Positions 20,778 to 29,097 of a stretch of 64,000 bases of DNA are shown piece by piece; the first letter of the stretch is position 1; the number at the start of each line of letters is the position of its first letter. The notes below the pieces were generated by a model. That model had not been told where the DNA came from. It did no database searches and was given only the letters and a program-made list of their open reading frames with translations. A program made the position numbers and the translations under genes. Source of the stretch: Prostheceraeus crozeri (taxonomy: Eukaryota; Platyhelminthes; Polycladida; Euryleptidae); the NCBI GenBank assembly GCA_907163375.1, contig CAJQUW010007445.1:79787-143786 (forward strand). The letters run 5' to 3'.

Positions 20778-22391
20778 ATGACTACTGATCCCACATTATA
20801 TCCAATAATGTCGTCTGCTGAGTTCAACATCATTCTCCCGAGCAACAGCAATCCAAAGATATTTCCAGAGAACAAACCATCGGAGTATTCGGTTGAGTTT
20901 GCCAAGCCTCTTTATCTGAGTGGCCCTCACGAAGTCGCATTAACTGAAGTCACATATTACAATGATATTAGTTTGTTAACGAATAATTATTTTGAAATAC
21001 ACACGGAAGTACGTGAAAAGGATGATTGTTTTCGCCTATTTCAGAATGGTCTACATGGAATATGGGATTTTCATCATCTTACTTTACTTCCTTTCTCACC
21101 ATCGCTACCGTCTGTCAAGAACATGATCAAAATTGAAAAGGCATATGCAACGTCTTCCTTCAATTCTACAGTTCCCACACTCAGCTTGCAAGATACAGAG
21201 AATGAAATTGGTAAAATGTTCCGACGAATAAACGATCTCTTCACTCTCACTTTAAATAGATTCTTCAAGCCAGTTGTAAAAGGCTCAACTAAACTATTGA
21301 AAGAAGGGAGGAAGCATGTTCTGCTAATATTAGGTAGAGATTTGGCACACACTCTAGGGTTTCCCAGAACTACATTTTCATCTCTACATTGGTATAATGG
21401 ACTTGGATGGAAAGCTGAGAGAACAGTTAGTGATTTTCAATGTAGAATTGCACCGTTGTATGCACTACAGAAAAGGAGTGTCCGCGTCAAGGAAAAATTT
21501 GAAGTTATTAAAAATATTGAAGACGTTGCAAGAAAGTTTCAAGGATCAGTGCCAGAAAGTTTAATGACTTGTGAATATAAGAAAGAGAAAGTAACTCTTT
21601 TTACTGCTGAAATGGAGGTAGAATTTCTTGTTTTCACTAAAAAGACACCTTTGGAAAAGTCTAATTCCGCTGTTATTGAATTCGGATCAGAAATTCAGAG
21701 ACTATTCAAGCATCCTGATAGTCCACCGTGTTTGACAGAATTAAATGATACATATAAGATTCAGTTGAATTCCAATAAACTAAAGACAGCAACAAACGAC
21801 GCATGGCACATCAATGTATATTCCGATAAAATACTGGCTGACGAATTGAGTACCTCAACTGAGCTAGTAAGGAGGGTCAATTTAAACGTTGAAGATCTAA
21901 ACACACCATCGGAAATTTGTACAAAACTAAATGAAAATGGTGCACACTACCTCAACGCAGATGAGTACTTCTTTTCATATGATCCCTTAAAGAAGCGAAT
22001 GGTTTTAAAAGTAGGGAGAAATTATCTCATTAAGCTCGACAAGATGTTGGCAACAATTCTAGGGTTCTCAAAATTCACAATAAATGAAGGTACAACCATT
22101 GGTAATTCAGCACCTTCATTAGAGAGAGACATCAGTAACTTATATATTTACTGCAATATTGTTGAGTATACTAGAGTTGGTGACATCGAGGCTCCATTGC
22201 TACGCACATTTCCCCTATCATCCGGCCGGAAGCAGTTAATCAATCGTGAATTCATCAACAAAATGTATTTACCGATCAATCGAAGTGTTATCAATAGAAT
22301 CGACATTTCAATTCATGATGATGCGGGTGAAATTGTTCCATTCTATGGTGGTGTTACTGTGCTGACACTACATATTAAGAATCGAGACTAA
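20778..22391 (+). CDS. penton-like minor capsid protein of Polinton A
   Basis: A 537-aa protein whose last ~200 residues resemble the 262-aa penton-like protein of element B. Shared features are an 'LGFxK' turn (ATILGFSKFTINEG), a 'YIYCNIVEYTRVGD' strand and the ending NRIDISIHDDAGE followed by GGVTVLTLHI. The N-terminus (AEFNIILPSNSNPKIFPENK, PLYLSGPHEVALTEVTYY) fits the same class. A second, earlier LGF site (LAHTLGFPRTTFS, ~residue 195) suggests an internal duplication of the jelly-roll-like unit, making this protein twice the size of the B version. Expected at the capsid vertices. Start 20778; Met at 20808 is an alternative. Confidence 0.75.
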   Translation: MTTDPTLYPIMSSAEFNIILPSNSNPKIFPENKPSEYSVEFAKPLYLSGPHEVALTEVTYYNDISLLTNNYFEIHTEVREKDDCFRLFQNGLHGIWDFHHLTLLPFSPSLPSVKNMIKIEKAYATSSFNSTVPTLSLQDTENEIGKMFRRINDLFTLTLNRFFKPVVKGSTKLLKEGRKHVLLILGRDLAHTLGFPRTTFSSLHWYNGLGWKAERTVSDFQCRIAPLYALQKRSVRVKEKFEVIKNIEDVARKFQGSVPESLMTCEYKKEKVTLFTAEMEVEFLVFTKKTPLEKSNSAVIEFGSEIQRLFKHPDSPPCLTELNDTYKIQLNSNKLKTATNDAWHINVYSDKILADELSTSTELVRRVNLNVEDLNTPSEICTKLNENGAHYLNADEYFFSYDPLKKRMVLKVGRNYLIKLDKMLATILGFSKFTINEGTTIGNSAPSLERDISNLYIYCNIVEYTRVGDIEAPLLRTFPLSSGRKQLINREFINKMYLPINRSVINRIDISIHDDAGEIVPFYGGVTVLTLHIKNRD

Positions 22392-22433
22392 GGCTTTACG
22401 CTATTGTGAAATTCTTCAGAATTCAAATTTACA

Positions 22434-22910
22434 ATGACAGGCTTTTATAGCAGACCATCATATCAAAGCGGATATCCCGTATTTGCTGGAGGTAGGCGAC
22501 AAGTAGGAGGCGCAATATTTGGTGCATTAAAGCGTGCATTACTTCCTGGACTTAAACGCTATGCGTTGCCAGTGATGAAACGCGTAGGAAACAGAGCTTT
22601 AGATTTTGGTGCAAATGTTGCTGCGGATGCACTCCAAGGAGCGGATATAGGAGAATCAATGAAAGTCCGTGCTCAGCAATCAGCTATTGATGCATTGGAT
22701 GACCTAACAAAGTCGAGACGACCTGTTCGTAAGAGGCGCAACAAGACAAGACAAGTTGGATCCGGTCGAGTTACTAAGCAAAGACGAAGAGTTAGGAAAT
22801 CTAGATCGAAGCTTCCTGTGAAGAAGACAAGAAAGCGAAAGCGAAAGCGAAAGCGGAAATCGAAATCAGTTGGAAATAAGTCGAAACGAAGGAGATTAAC
22901 GTATTTCTAA
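22434..22910 (+). CDS. basic core protein with pX/VII-like tail
   Basis: A 158-aa protein. The N-terminal half is glycine- and alanine-rich with an amphipathic stretch (VGGAIFGALKRALLPGLKRY). The C-terminal half is a continuous Arg/Lys tract (RRVRKSRSKLPVKKTRKRK and onward) ending in RRLTYF. The composition matches adenovirus-type DNA-condensing or membrane-lytic capsid-interior proteins. It sits between the penton-like and capsid genes, where such minor virion genes usually lie. The repeated GAAAGC codon-pair tract near 22830-22855 suggests repeat slippage. Confidence 0.7.
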   Translation: MTGFYSRPSYQSGYPVFAGGRRQVGGAIFGALKRALLPGLKRYALPVMKRVGNRALDFGANVAADALQGADIGESMKVRAQQSAIDALDDLTKSRRPVRKRRNKTRQVGSGRVTKQRRRVRKSRSKLPVKKTRKRKRKRKRKSKSVGNKSKRRRLTYF

Positions 22911-22920
22911 ACTGAGCGAA

Positions 22921-24202
22921 ATGCAATCGACTATCAATTCAGCTTTGTGCTTTTTTGATACATCACCCCAGCAAACTGACATAATTTCGTCGAGAATTGT
23001 TGACTATTTTCCCTCAACAAATATTGTGGGTAATGACATACCTATTCAGTTTGATGTTACTGCTAATGCTGACGACTACATCGACTGTCAGTCTATTGAC
23101 TTGGAATTGTGTGTACAAATTAAAAAAACTGATGGTACTAACATTGATTCTAAGGACAAAGTGGGGTTGATTAATCTCCCAATTGCCAGTCTCTTCTCAG
23201 ATGTCACTTTATCACTAAATAATAAGCAGATTGAAGGAGGAGATTCATCATATCCATATGGAGCTTACTTATATACATTGACTCAGTTTCAAAACCAGGC
23301 CAAACAAACGCACTTACAAGCTGCTGGTTGGTTTACAGATCAGTCTGGTAAGTTCGATGATTTCGCTAATAATGGTTTGAAAAAGCGTGTGGAATTAACT
23401 GCTGATTCAGCTGAACTACATCTAAAAGGTCTATCTTGATTTTTTCCGTCAATCGAGATACCTCCTATCTCAAGTACAAATGCGATTGACATTTGTTCGT
23501 GCTAAATCAAAATTTGCTTTGATGTCATTCGAACCTGCTGCATCCTATGATGTACACATAACGGAAGCTGTCCTCAATGTAAGGCGAGTAAAAATGAATC
23601 CCACAGTCATCAATCAACATGCTGTAGGACTGAAGAACCACAATGCTATATATCCAGTCAATCATAGTGTACTAACCACTTTTACGATTCCGGCGACTAC
23701 CTCATCTTTTGATTATCCCAACCTCTTTCCAATTGCCCTACCGAAGGCGGTGTACATCGCGTTTGTGGAAAATGAATCATCTTGTGGTAACTTTCAGAAG
23801 AATCCGTTTCATTTTCAACATTTTGGTATCACGAAACTCGGTCTATTCGCAGATGGCAATTCAGTTGCTTGTAAGGCCTATCAACCGAATTTTAAGGAAA
23901 ACAATTTTGTTCGCGAATATTGCTCTACTTTCATGGCACTAGACATGTTCAACACTGACGATTCAAATGGTATTACGATGGATATGTATAAGAATGGCTA
24001 CTTCTATATATTATACAACCTCAAAGCAGATTGTGATATAACTGGGGAAAATGTGGATGTTACAAAAGCTGGTAACCTTCGATTGGAACTCACATTTGCG
24101 GATCCTTTGAAAGTTCCTGTAACGGGTTTACTTTACGCAATCTATGACAGCAGCATTGAAATTACTAGATTGAGAGACGTCTTGGCTAACTATCAGAGAT
24201 GA
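22921..24202 (+). pseudogene. double-jelly-roll major capsid protein gene of Polinton A, broken
   Basis: The region encodes a hexon-like major capsid protein. It begins with the SRIVDYFPSTNIVGNDIPIQ type of N-terminus and has strand-rich blocks such as LINLPIASLFSDVTLSLN, with a 'GGDSSYPYGAYL' loop. The second half has FAGDG-like loops, the FGITKLGLFADGN strand and an ending GLLYAIYDSSIEITRLRD. Its position between the core protein and the protease is the usual one. About one break interrupts the frame in this copy, so it is treated as a fossil. The stop overlaps the start of the protease gene (ATGA). Confidence 0.8.
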
Positions 24203-24660
24203 GCAACCTCAGTAATGTGGAAATCTTAAACTTAATGAAGAAAGCTCATCCCTATTCCAAGAAATTGTTTCTCAATGTATTCCCAAGAGATGAACTACCT
24301 ACATCAATTCAGTCATATCCCTGTTCTCTGATTATAAATACAGACACGGTTAATCTTCGTGGTAAACATTGGGTTGCGGTGTACATAAATCGCAATAGAG
24401 TAGCTGAATATTTTGATTCTCTCAATCAGCCGCCATTACATGATATATCAATATGGATCAATAGATTCTCATGGACTAGAAAGAAAGTGACATCGTTCCC
24501 ACTCCAAAGTAATAGATCCCTCATGTGTGGGGGCTACGTACTATATTTTGTTAATGAACGACCTTTGAAAAGTGACTATAAAAGTGTTATTCGATTATTC
24601 TCTAGAAATTGTGCTAAAAACGATGTAATTCTCAACAATTATATGAACTCAGTCTTGTAA
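24199..24660 (+). CDS. adenain-like cysteine protease of Polinton A
   Basis: A 153-aa C5/Ulp1-type protease that would process capsid precursors during maturation. Catalytic signatures are His in KHWVAVYINR (~residue 57), Asp in YFDSLNQ (~72) and Cys in LMCGGYVLYF (~110), in the order and spacing of adenovirus protease. The start ATG overlaps the preceding stop. An AATAAA (24659-24664) overlaps its stop codon. Confidence 0.88.
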   Translation: MSNLSNVEILNLMKKAHPYSKKLFLNVFPRDELPTSIQSYPCSLIINTDTVNLRGKHWVAVYINRNRVAEYFDSLNQPPLHDISIWINRFSWTRKKVTSFPLQSNRSLMCGGYVLYFVNERPLKSDYKSVIRLFSRNCAKNDVILNNYMNSVL

Positions 24661-24886
24661 TAAATTCATTATATATGCAAAATTTGTTTTATTTCCCAGA
24701 GCGTAATGTTTAGAGGGAGAGCAAAGTTTCACAATTGAAATGTATATTTACAAACTATTTACAACAGTCCATCAACTTTTTACAAAATAATTTTTCAAAT
24801 CACTTATTATTTGGGATACAACTTTCAAGTCTTTAATGCCAGTTATCACAACTTTCCCATTGTGGAACACGTGAACGTGATAAGGA
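24661..24886 (-). pseudogene. 3' part of the TBP-like gene of Polinton A, with poly(A) signals
   Basis: On the minus strand 24772-24886 is open and encodes HVHVFHNGKVVITGIK, which resembles the final beta-strands of TATA-binding protein (VSGKVVLTGAK). It abuts the insertion site of Polinton B; the 5' part of the gene lies on the other side (49193-49647). A minus-strand AATAAA at 24688-24693 follows and nearly overlaps the plus-strand signal of the protease gene, so the two arms of element A converge here. Confidence 0.7.
24881..24886. repeat. Polinton B target-site duplication, left (TAAGGA)
   Basis: TAAGGA precedes the terminal AGTAATGG of element B and recurs at 49193-49198. Confidence 0.93.
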
Positions 24887-25751
24887 AGTAATGGATAAAA
24901 GACCGTTCCAGGACACCATAAAATCAAAAAAATAGTACTTTTAAAAACGACATAAATTCATGAATTTAGTCCCTTTTTTCAGGTTTTTAAGACCTAAATA
25001 CATGAATTTAGTCCATTCAAAAAGTACCATTTTTTCAAAAAATGGTACTTTTAAAAACAACATAAATCGGAGCGAAGCTCCTCTGGCTTAAGCCGATTCA
25101 TGAATTTGAACCTTTTTTCAGGTTATGAAGACCTAAATTCATAAATCGGCTAAAGCGCTAAAGCGCTAAAGCGCTAAAGCCAGAGGAGCTTCGCTCCGAT
25201 TTGGGTGTTTTTAAAAATACCCAATTTTCAAATTTTTCAAAATCTCAAATTTGAGAATTACAATCGGGCGAAGCGCGAAGCCCTAGAACCTTCGGTTCGA
25301 TTTTCACCCTCGCTTAAATCATGACCGTTCTAGGACACCAAAAATTATAAAAGTTGAGAATTTCAAATTCATGAATTTTATCCATCTTTCAGGTTTTTAA
25401 AATATATCATGTGACTAGCGAACCGAAGGTTCAGGGCTTCGCCGTTAAAAATATTTCTTTAAAAATGGAAGAAACAAAAGTGGAAGGAACCTCAAGAATA
25501 TATCCTTCGTTATCTCAATTAAAAATAAGTGAATTAAATATTGAAAAACACAAAGATAGAGTACGTTATATGAAAGATAAGGAATCCCAATTATTATTAA
25601 GATTAGAGCATTATAAAAAATTAAGAAAGAGATGGACTAAAGTTAAGAATGTAACACAAGGAATTGGCATATTCTTAACAATAAGTTTAGGTACGTTAAC
25701 AATTGTTATATCTTCAGGTGTTTTAGTAATTCCAGTAGTTGCTACAGCTTT
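24887..25751 (+). repeat. Polinton B left terminal inverted repeat (865 bp)
   Basis: Inverted at 48328-49192 with equal length and, by eye, only one or a few differences. It contains palindromic clusters: GGAGCGAAGCTCC beside GGCTTAAGCC at ~25075-25100, (GCGCTAAA)n at 25149-25172, and GAACC/GGTTC with GGGC/GCCC double hairpins at 25265-25299 and 25420-25444. The inner end contains the first part of the 215-aa membrane-protein gene, which is completed only at the right copy. Confidence 0.93.
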
Positions 25752-25755
25752 GTGA
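25465..25755 (+). CDS. TIR copy of the N-terminal part of the 215-aa membrane protein
   Basis: The left inverted repeat duplicates the first ~95 codons of the gene at 47967-48614 (start METKV-type, MEETKVEGTSRIYPSLSQ). The frame closes just inside the TIR boundary, giving a shorter protein with the coiled region and one hydrophobic segment. Whether it is expressed is unknown; it may be only a by-product of the TIR extending into the gene. Confidence 0.5.
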   Translation: MEETKVEGTSRIYPSLSQLKISELNIEKHKDRVRYMKDKESQLLLRLEHYKKLRKRWTKVKNVTQGIGIFLTISLGTLTIVISSGVLVIPVVATAL

Positions 25756-25909
25756 TACAATTAGATTTTAGTTGTACGTTAGGGAAGTTGTTTTAATTCA
25801 AGCACGTCAGCACAATCACATGACGCCAAAGCATCTGGCAGCTGTTTTCAATTCTCTCTCTCTCCTGTCATTGTTCCGTGTGCGCTAGAAAGCAAAGTTC
25901 TCATTTGAA

Positions 25910-26602
25910 ATGTCTTCCGTCAGCAAACTAGAGAGAGAATTTTGTTGCTTCGTGGATCAAGTTGTGCCTCTTATTTCACCAGACCATATGGATTTCTTCA
26001 AAACGATAACAGCAAATTTTATCAATGAATCACTAAGAAAAAAACAGAAGACGAGTGGAAACGAAGAAGATAAAAAGAGAGAAGTGTTTGAAATAATCCG
26101 AGATTCATTCAAGGATGTTGACAGCAGCAATTTACCTGTAATTCTCGAGAAAAAGGATATTATAAGTACATCATCGTGCATATCTTCATTGAATAAACTC
26201 ATTGGTTTTGAGAAAATTACACATCGGAATCTTCTACGCTGCTATGTTTTACAAGGAGAAGTGCTTCAGCGACTGAAGTTATTGTCTAAAATGAATTATA
26301 CAAAATTCGTGAAAGAGTTAAATGAGACCCACAAAATAAAGTTTTCACGCTCATATGTGACATTACTGATCAAATTATTCAAATTATCAAAGAACTATCC
26401 AAACTTAGCCAATTCTTCTCTATCAATTTACTTTGTGATGAAGAATTTTGCTCATCTTGAAGATTATATTGATCGTGAAAAAGAGGAGGAACAGCAAAGA
26501 ATAGCAGAATCCATATTTGATTCACCCAATGTGCAACAAACTGAACAACAACATGCGCAACATACTGGACTCACGCAGGAATTAGAAGACTTGCAAACGT
26601 GA
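25910..26602 (+). CDS. unassigned 230-aa protein, possible helix-turn-helix
   Basis: I do not recognise it. It is helical throughout, with FSRSYVTLLIKLFKLSKNYP near residue 145 looking like a DNA-binding or bundle helix pair, and an acidic Gln-rich tail (EKEEEQQRIAES, EQQHAQHTGLTQELEDLQ). Its base composition is less AT-rich than the other genes of element B. It sits between the left TIR and a 112-bp tandem array, so it may be a later acquisition. The ATG follows a pyrimidine-rich leader with (CT)n. Confidence 0.6.
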   Translation: MSSVSKLEREFCCFVDQVVPLISPDHMDFFKTITANFINESLRKKQKTSGNEEDKKREVFEIIRDSFKDVDSSNLPVILEKKDIISTSSCISSLNKLIGFEKITHRNLLRCYVLQGEVLQRLKLLSKMNYTKFVKELNETHKIKFSRSYVTLLIKLFKLSKNYPNLANSSLSIYFVMKNFAHLEDYIDREKEEEQQRIAESIFDSPNVQQTEQQHAQHTGLTQELEDLQT

Positions 26603-26606
26603 AATT

Positions 26607-26926
26607 CTACTTCATAAGTAACAAGTAGTAACATTTATTGCAACTTATTTGACTGGAGACTGAAAAATGACAATGCCATTTTCAAATTGTATTTCTGTTT
26701 TCATCTAAATGTTGGACTCTACTTCATAAGTAACAAGTAGTAACATTTATTGCAACTTATTTGACTGGAGACTGAAAAATGACAATGCCATTTTCAAATT
26801 GTATTTCTGTTTTCATCTAAATGTTGGACTCTACTTCATAAGTAACAAGTAGTAACATTTATTGCAACTTATTTGACTGGAGACTGAAAAATGACATTTT
26901 CAAATTGGATTTTTGTTTCATTTAAA
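26607..26926. repeat. 112-bp tandem repeat between two genes
   Basis: The unit beginning CTACTTCATAAGTAACAAG starts at 26607, 26719 and 26831, exactly 112 bp apart. The third copy runs to the start of the protease gene and diverges there. It occupies the 3' region of the 230-aa gene and the upstream region of the protease gene, so it may repeat a promoter or a 3' end. Confidence 0.9.
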
Positions 26927-27349
26927 ATGACTGACCTGATCGAGTTTTTTAAATTATATGGAACAGACACAACAACGAATTTCGACCTAAAGAAAATCGC
27001 ACATCAATTGGGAATAAAGAATTTTTATGTCCTAATGAGAAACGAATTACAATTGATCAAAAATAAGCCAACTGTAAATTTCATAACGAATCTTCACACT
27101 TCAGACCAAAACGGCGTACATTGGTCAGCAGGTATCTTTAGTAAAAACGGAGATAATTATTATTTTGACTCATACGGGCTTCCACCTACGAATGAAGTAA
27201 GAGCAATACTTGGCAATGGAATTTATAATACATTTCAAATTCAAAAACCGGGAACAACTTATTGTGGACAATTATGTTTATACGTTTTGTACAAATTACA
27301 AAAAGGAGTACCATTTCTAGATATTATGTTAGAGTTAAACAATCTATAA
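26927..27349 (+). CDS. adenain-like cysteine protease of Polinton B
   Basis: A 140-aa protease of the C5/Ulp1 type. His is in GVHWSAGIFSK, Asp in YYFDSYGLPP (the classic 'D-S-Y/F-G' after the strand) and Cys in TTYCGQLCLYVLY near residue 115. It is shorter than adenain but has the full catalytic order. The ATG at 26927 (MTDLIEFFKLYG) is preferred over one at 26891 that lies inside the tandem repeat. Confidence 0.85.
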   Translation: MTDLIEFFKLYGTDTTTNFDLKKIAHQLGIKNFYVLMRNELQLIKNKPTVNFITNLHTSDQNGVHWSAGIFSKNGDNYYFDSYGLPPTNEVRAILGNGIYNTFQIQKPGTTYCGQLCLYVLYKLQKGVPFLDIMLELNNL

Positions 27350-27383
27350 CTCAAGCGAAGCTAGCTAAAGCGCCACCTAGAGG

Positions 27384-28757
27384 TTAAAGCTCTGTTTTCT
27401 GTAATTCATTTTGATAAAAACGGCCTCTGATATTCTCATTATCTAAATCTTTAATTTCATAAGTAATCGGATAACTTTGATTTATTTTGCAAACTTCAAA
27501 TATTTCTTTAGTCCAATAGCCAACAAAGCCTTTTTCAAATTTGTTCTTATATTTAAATATTCTAACTCTATCTCCAATTTTAAATTTCGGCTTAAGTTTC
27601 TGCAAATTCGGATTACTCTCATTCGAATAATTATTCTCGAATATTTTCTTTCGTATTAAATCAGGGTCGTCAGAAGCATTCTTTGGGGTTTCTTCAATAC
27701 CTGAATGAACTTTATTATTGTACTGCTCTACAATTCCTGGTAATATTTTTAACCATTTCTGATTTCCTTGCTGAGTAAATTTCTTGAAAATTTTATTTTT
27801 TAACGTCCGATTGAATCTTTCTATCACTACAGCCTTCCCTGCATTTTCAGTTGAATAAACAGTTTCAAATAGTGGCTGAACGTTTCGGTTATAAAATTCC
27901 GACCCTTTATCAACAAACAATTTCCTTGGCTTTCTATTACTTTCTTTAAAGATTTCTTCAAACGCATATTTAACTGATAGACCACTTTTATTTTTTAAAG
28001 GTTTTACCCAAGCGTATCGTGTATATAAATCTATAACGGTCAATGCGTATTTGTAGTCAGACTTTGTCTTAGAACCTTCGGTTCGGTCCCTTTCATTCGG
28101 CATATGAATAAGATCAGCACTCCAAATATCATCTTTATTAAATACTTTTACTTTTAATAAATATTTAGGCTTTCTATATTCTTTATGAATTTCAGATGCA
28201 TAAACGTCTGAATTATGATTTCGAGCGTTGCTCTCAGACAGCTTTGCTGTCGTTTCATTTAAACCCTGACCGAATAATATTTTAGCTTGTAAAGCTTTCT
28301 TAACAAACATTCTTTCAATCTTTTCTCTAAATGTAGGATTTTGAATACTATCTAATTCTTGAATCATCTTCTTATCAGCTGCATGACGAGAACTTAGATC
28401 ATGATTTCGATAAGCTAAATCATGCCTGTAAGCGGCGGCATCTACTCTATTTATTGGTTCTTCACCTGGTTTCGGATTATTATTCTCATCTAGTCTTATA
28501 TCTAATCGAGTTCCTGGCCCAGTATATGAATGACCAGGAAGATGTTTTTCTTTCGAATATTTACTCCAAATAAATCCAGGAAAGTTTTCTAATGTTTTTT
28601 GTATATCACCACCGTAGGTAGTAGCCAAACTTTGTTTGTCGTCGTTACCTTCATAAATTTTACAGTTTGAGTTTTTATTTTTGTTTAATAGATAATTCAA
28701 TAAATCTAAATTAGAAATTTTTAATTTAATTAAATTTTCGGAATTTTTAGTATTCAT
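27384..28757 (-). CDS. integrase with N-terminal phospholipase A2-like domain (Polinton B)
   Basis: A single 457-codon frame. Residues ~60-135 match the parvovirus VP1-type PLA2 domain: the calcium loop SYTGPGTRLD (~74), then PINRVDAAAYRHDLAYRNHD with the catalytic His-Asp and following Tyr (~114), and a downstream AADKKMIQEL. Residues ~205-330 are a retroviral integrase core with Asp in WSADLIHM, Asp in FVDKGSEFYN and Glu in VIERFNRTLK, followed by an SH3-like end. There is no chromodomain and the usual N-terminal helical region of Polinton integrases is absent. Small double-hairpin repeats lie in the coding sequence at 28060-28084 and 28223-28251. The PLA2 part would normally help virions breach membranes; linking it to an integrase is unexpected. 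Confidence 0.85.
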   Translation of the reverse strand: MNTKNSENLIKLKISNLDLLNYLLNKNKNSNCKIYEGNDDKQSLATTYGGDIQKTLENFPGFIWSKYSKEKHLPGHSYTGPGTRLDIRLDENNNPKPGEEPINRVDAAAYRHDLAYRNHDLSSRHAADKKMIQELDSIQNPTFREKIERMFVKKALQAKILFGQGLNETTAKLSESNARNHNSDVYASEIHKEYRKPKYLLKVKVFNKDDIWSADLIHMPNERDRTEGSKTKSDYKYALTVIDLYTRYAWVKPLKNKSGLSVKYAFEEIFKESNRKPRKLFVDKGSEFYNRNVQPLFETVYSTENAGKAVVIERFNRTLKNKIFKKFTQQGNQKWLKILPGIVEQYNNKVHSGIEETPKNASDDPDLIRKKIFENNYSNESNPNLQKLKPKFKIGDRVRIFKYKNKFEKGFVGYWTKEIFEVCKINQSYPITYEIKDLDNENIRGRFYQNELQKTEL

Positions 28758-28790
28758 TTTAAAAGATAAAAAAAATTAAGAAGATAAAAA

Positions 28791-29029
28791 TGTAAGTAAA
28801 AACGCGAATTCCAAATAGCAAAGACGCACTTTATTTGCAGACGTGGATATTTATACCTGTATAACAATGGCATAAAACAACTCACGAAACATGCACAATA
28901 ATGAAATGTTATTATCATGAAACGTCACCAGAACACTTGATAATAGGATGTCAGGCATGCGGTCGAGAGTCGGATTGCTATGTCCTAAGACAGTGAACAA
29001 TAGAGAATTAGAAATACAACACGCTCACA
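28791..29029 (-). repeat. Gypsy 3' LTR (left copy)
   Basis: 239 bp, matching 32733-32971. A purine-rich run (minus strand, AAACTAGGGAGCG) lies just inside and may be the polypurine tract. Confidence 0.92.
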
Positions 29030-29097
29030 CGCTCCCTAGTTTCTTAAGAAACTAATATACAAAAGTATATATTATATACGAAACAATATAAGGTCTG

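Noticed and set aside
26607-26926. CRISPR-like array
   Set aside because: These are adjacent tandem repeats without unique spacers, in a eukaryotic mobile element. The same applies to the arrays at 38019, 46851 and 56090.
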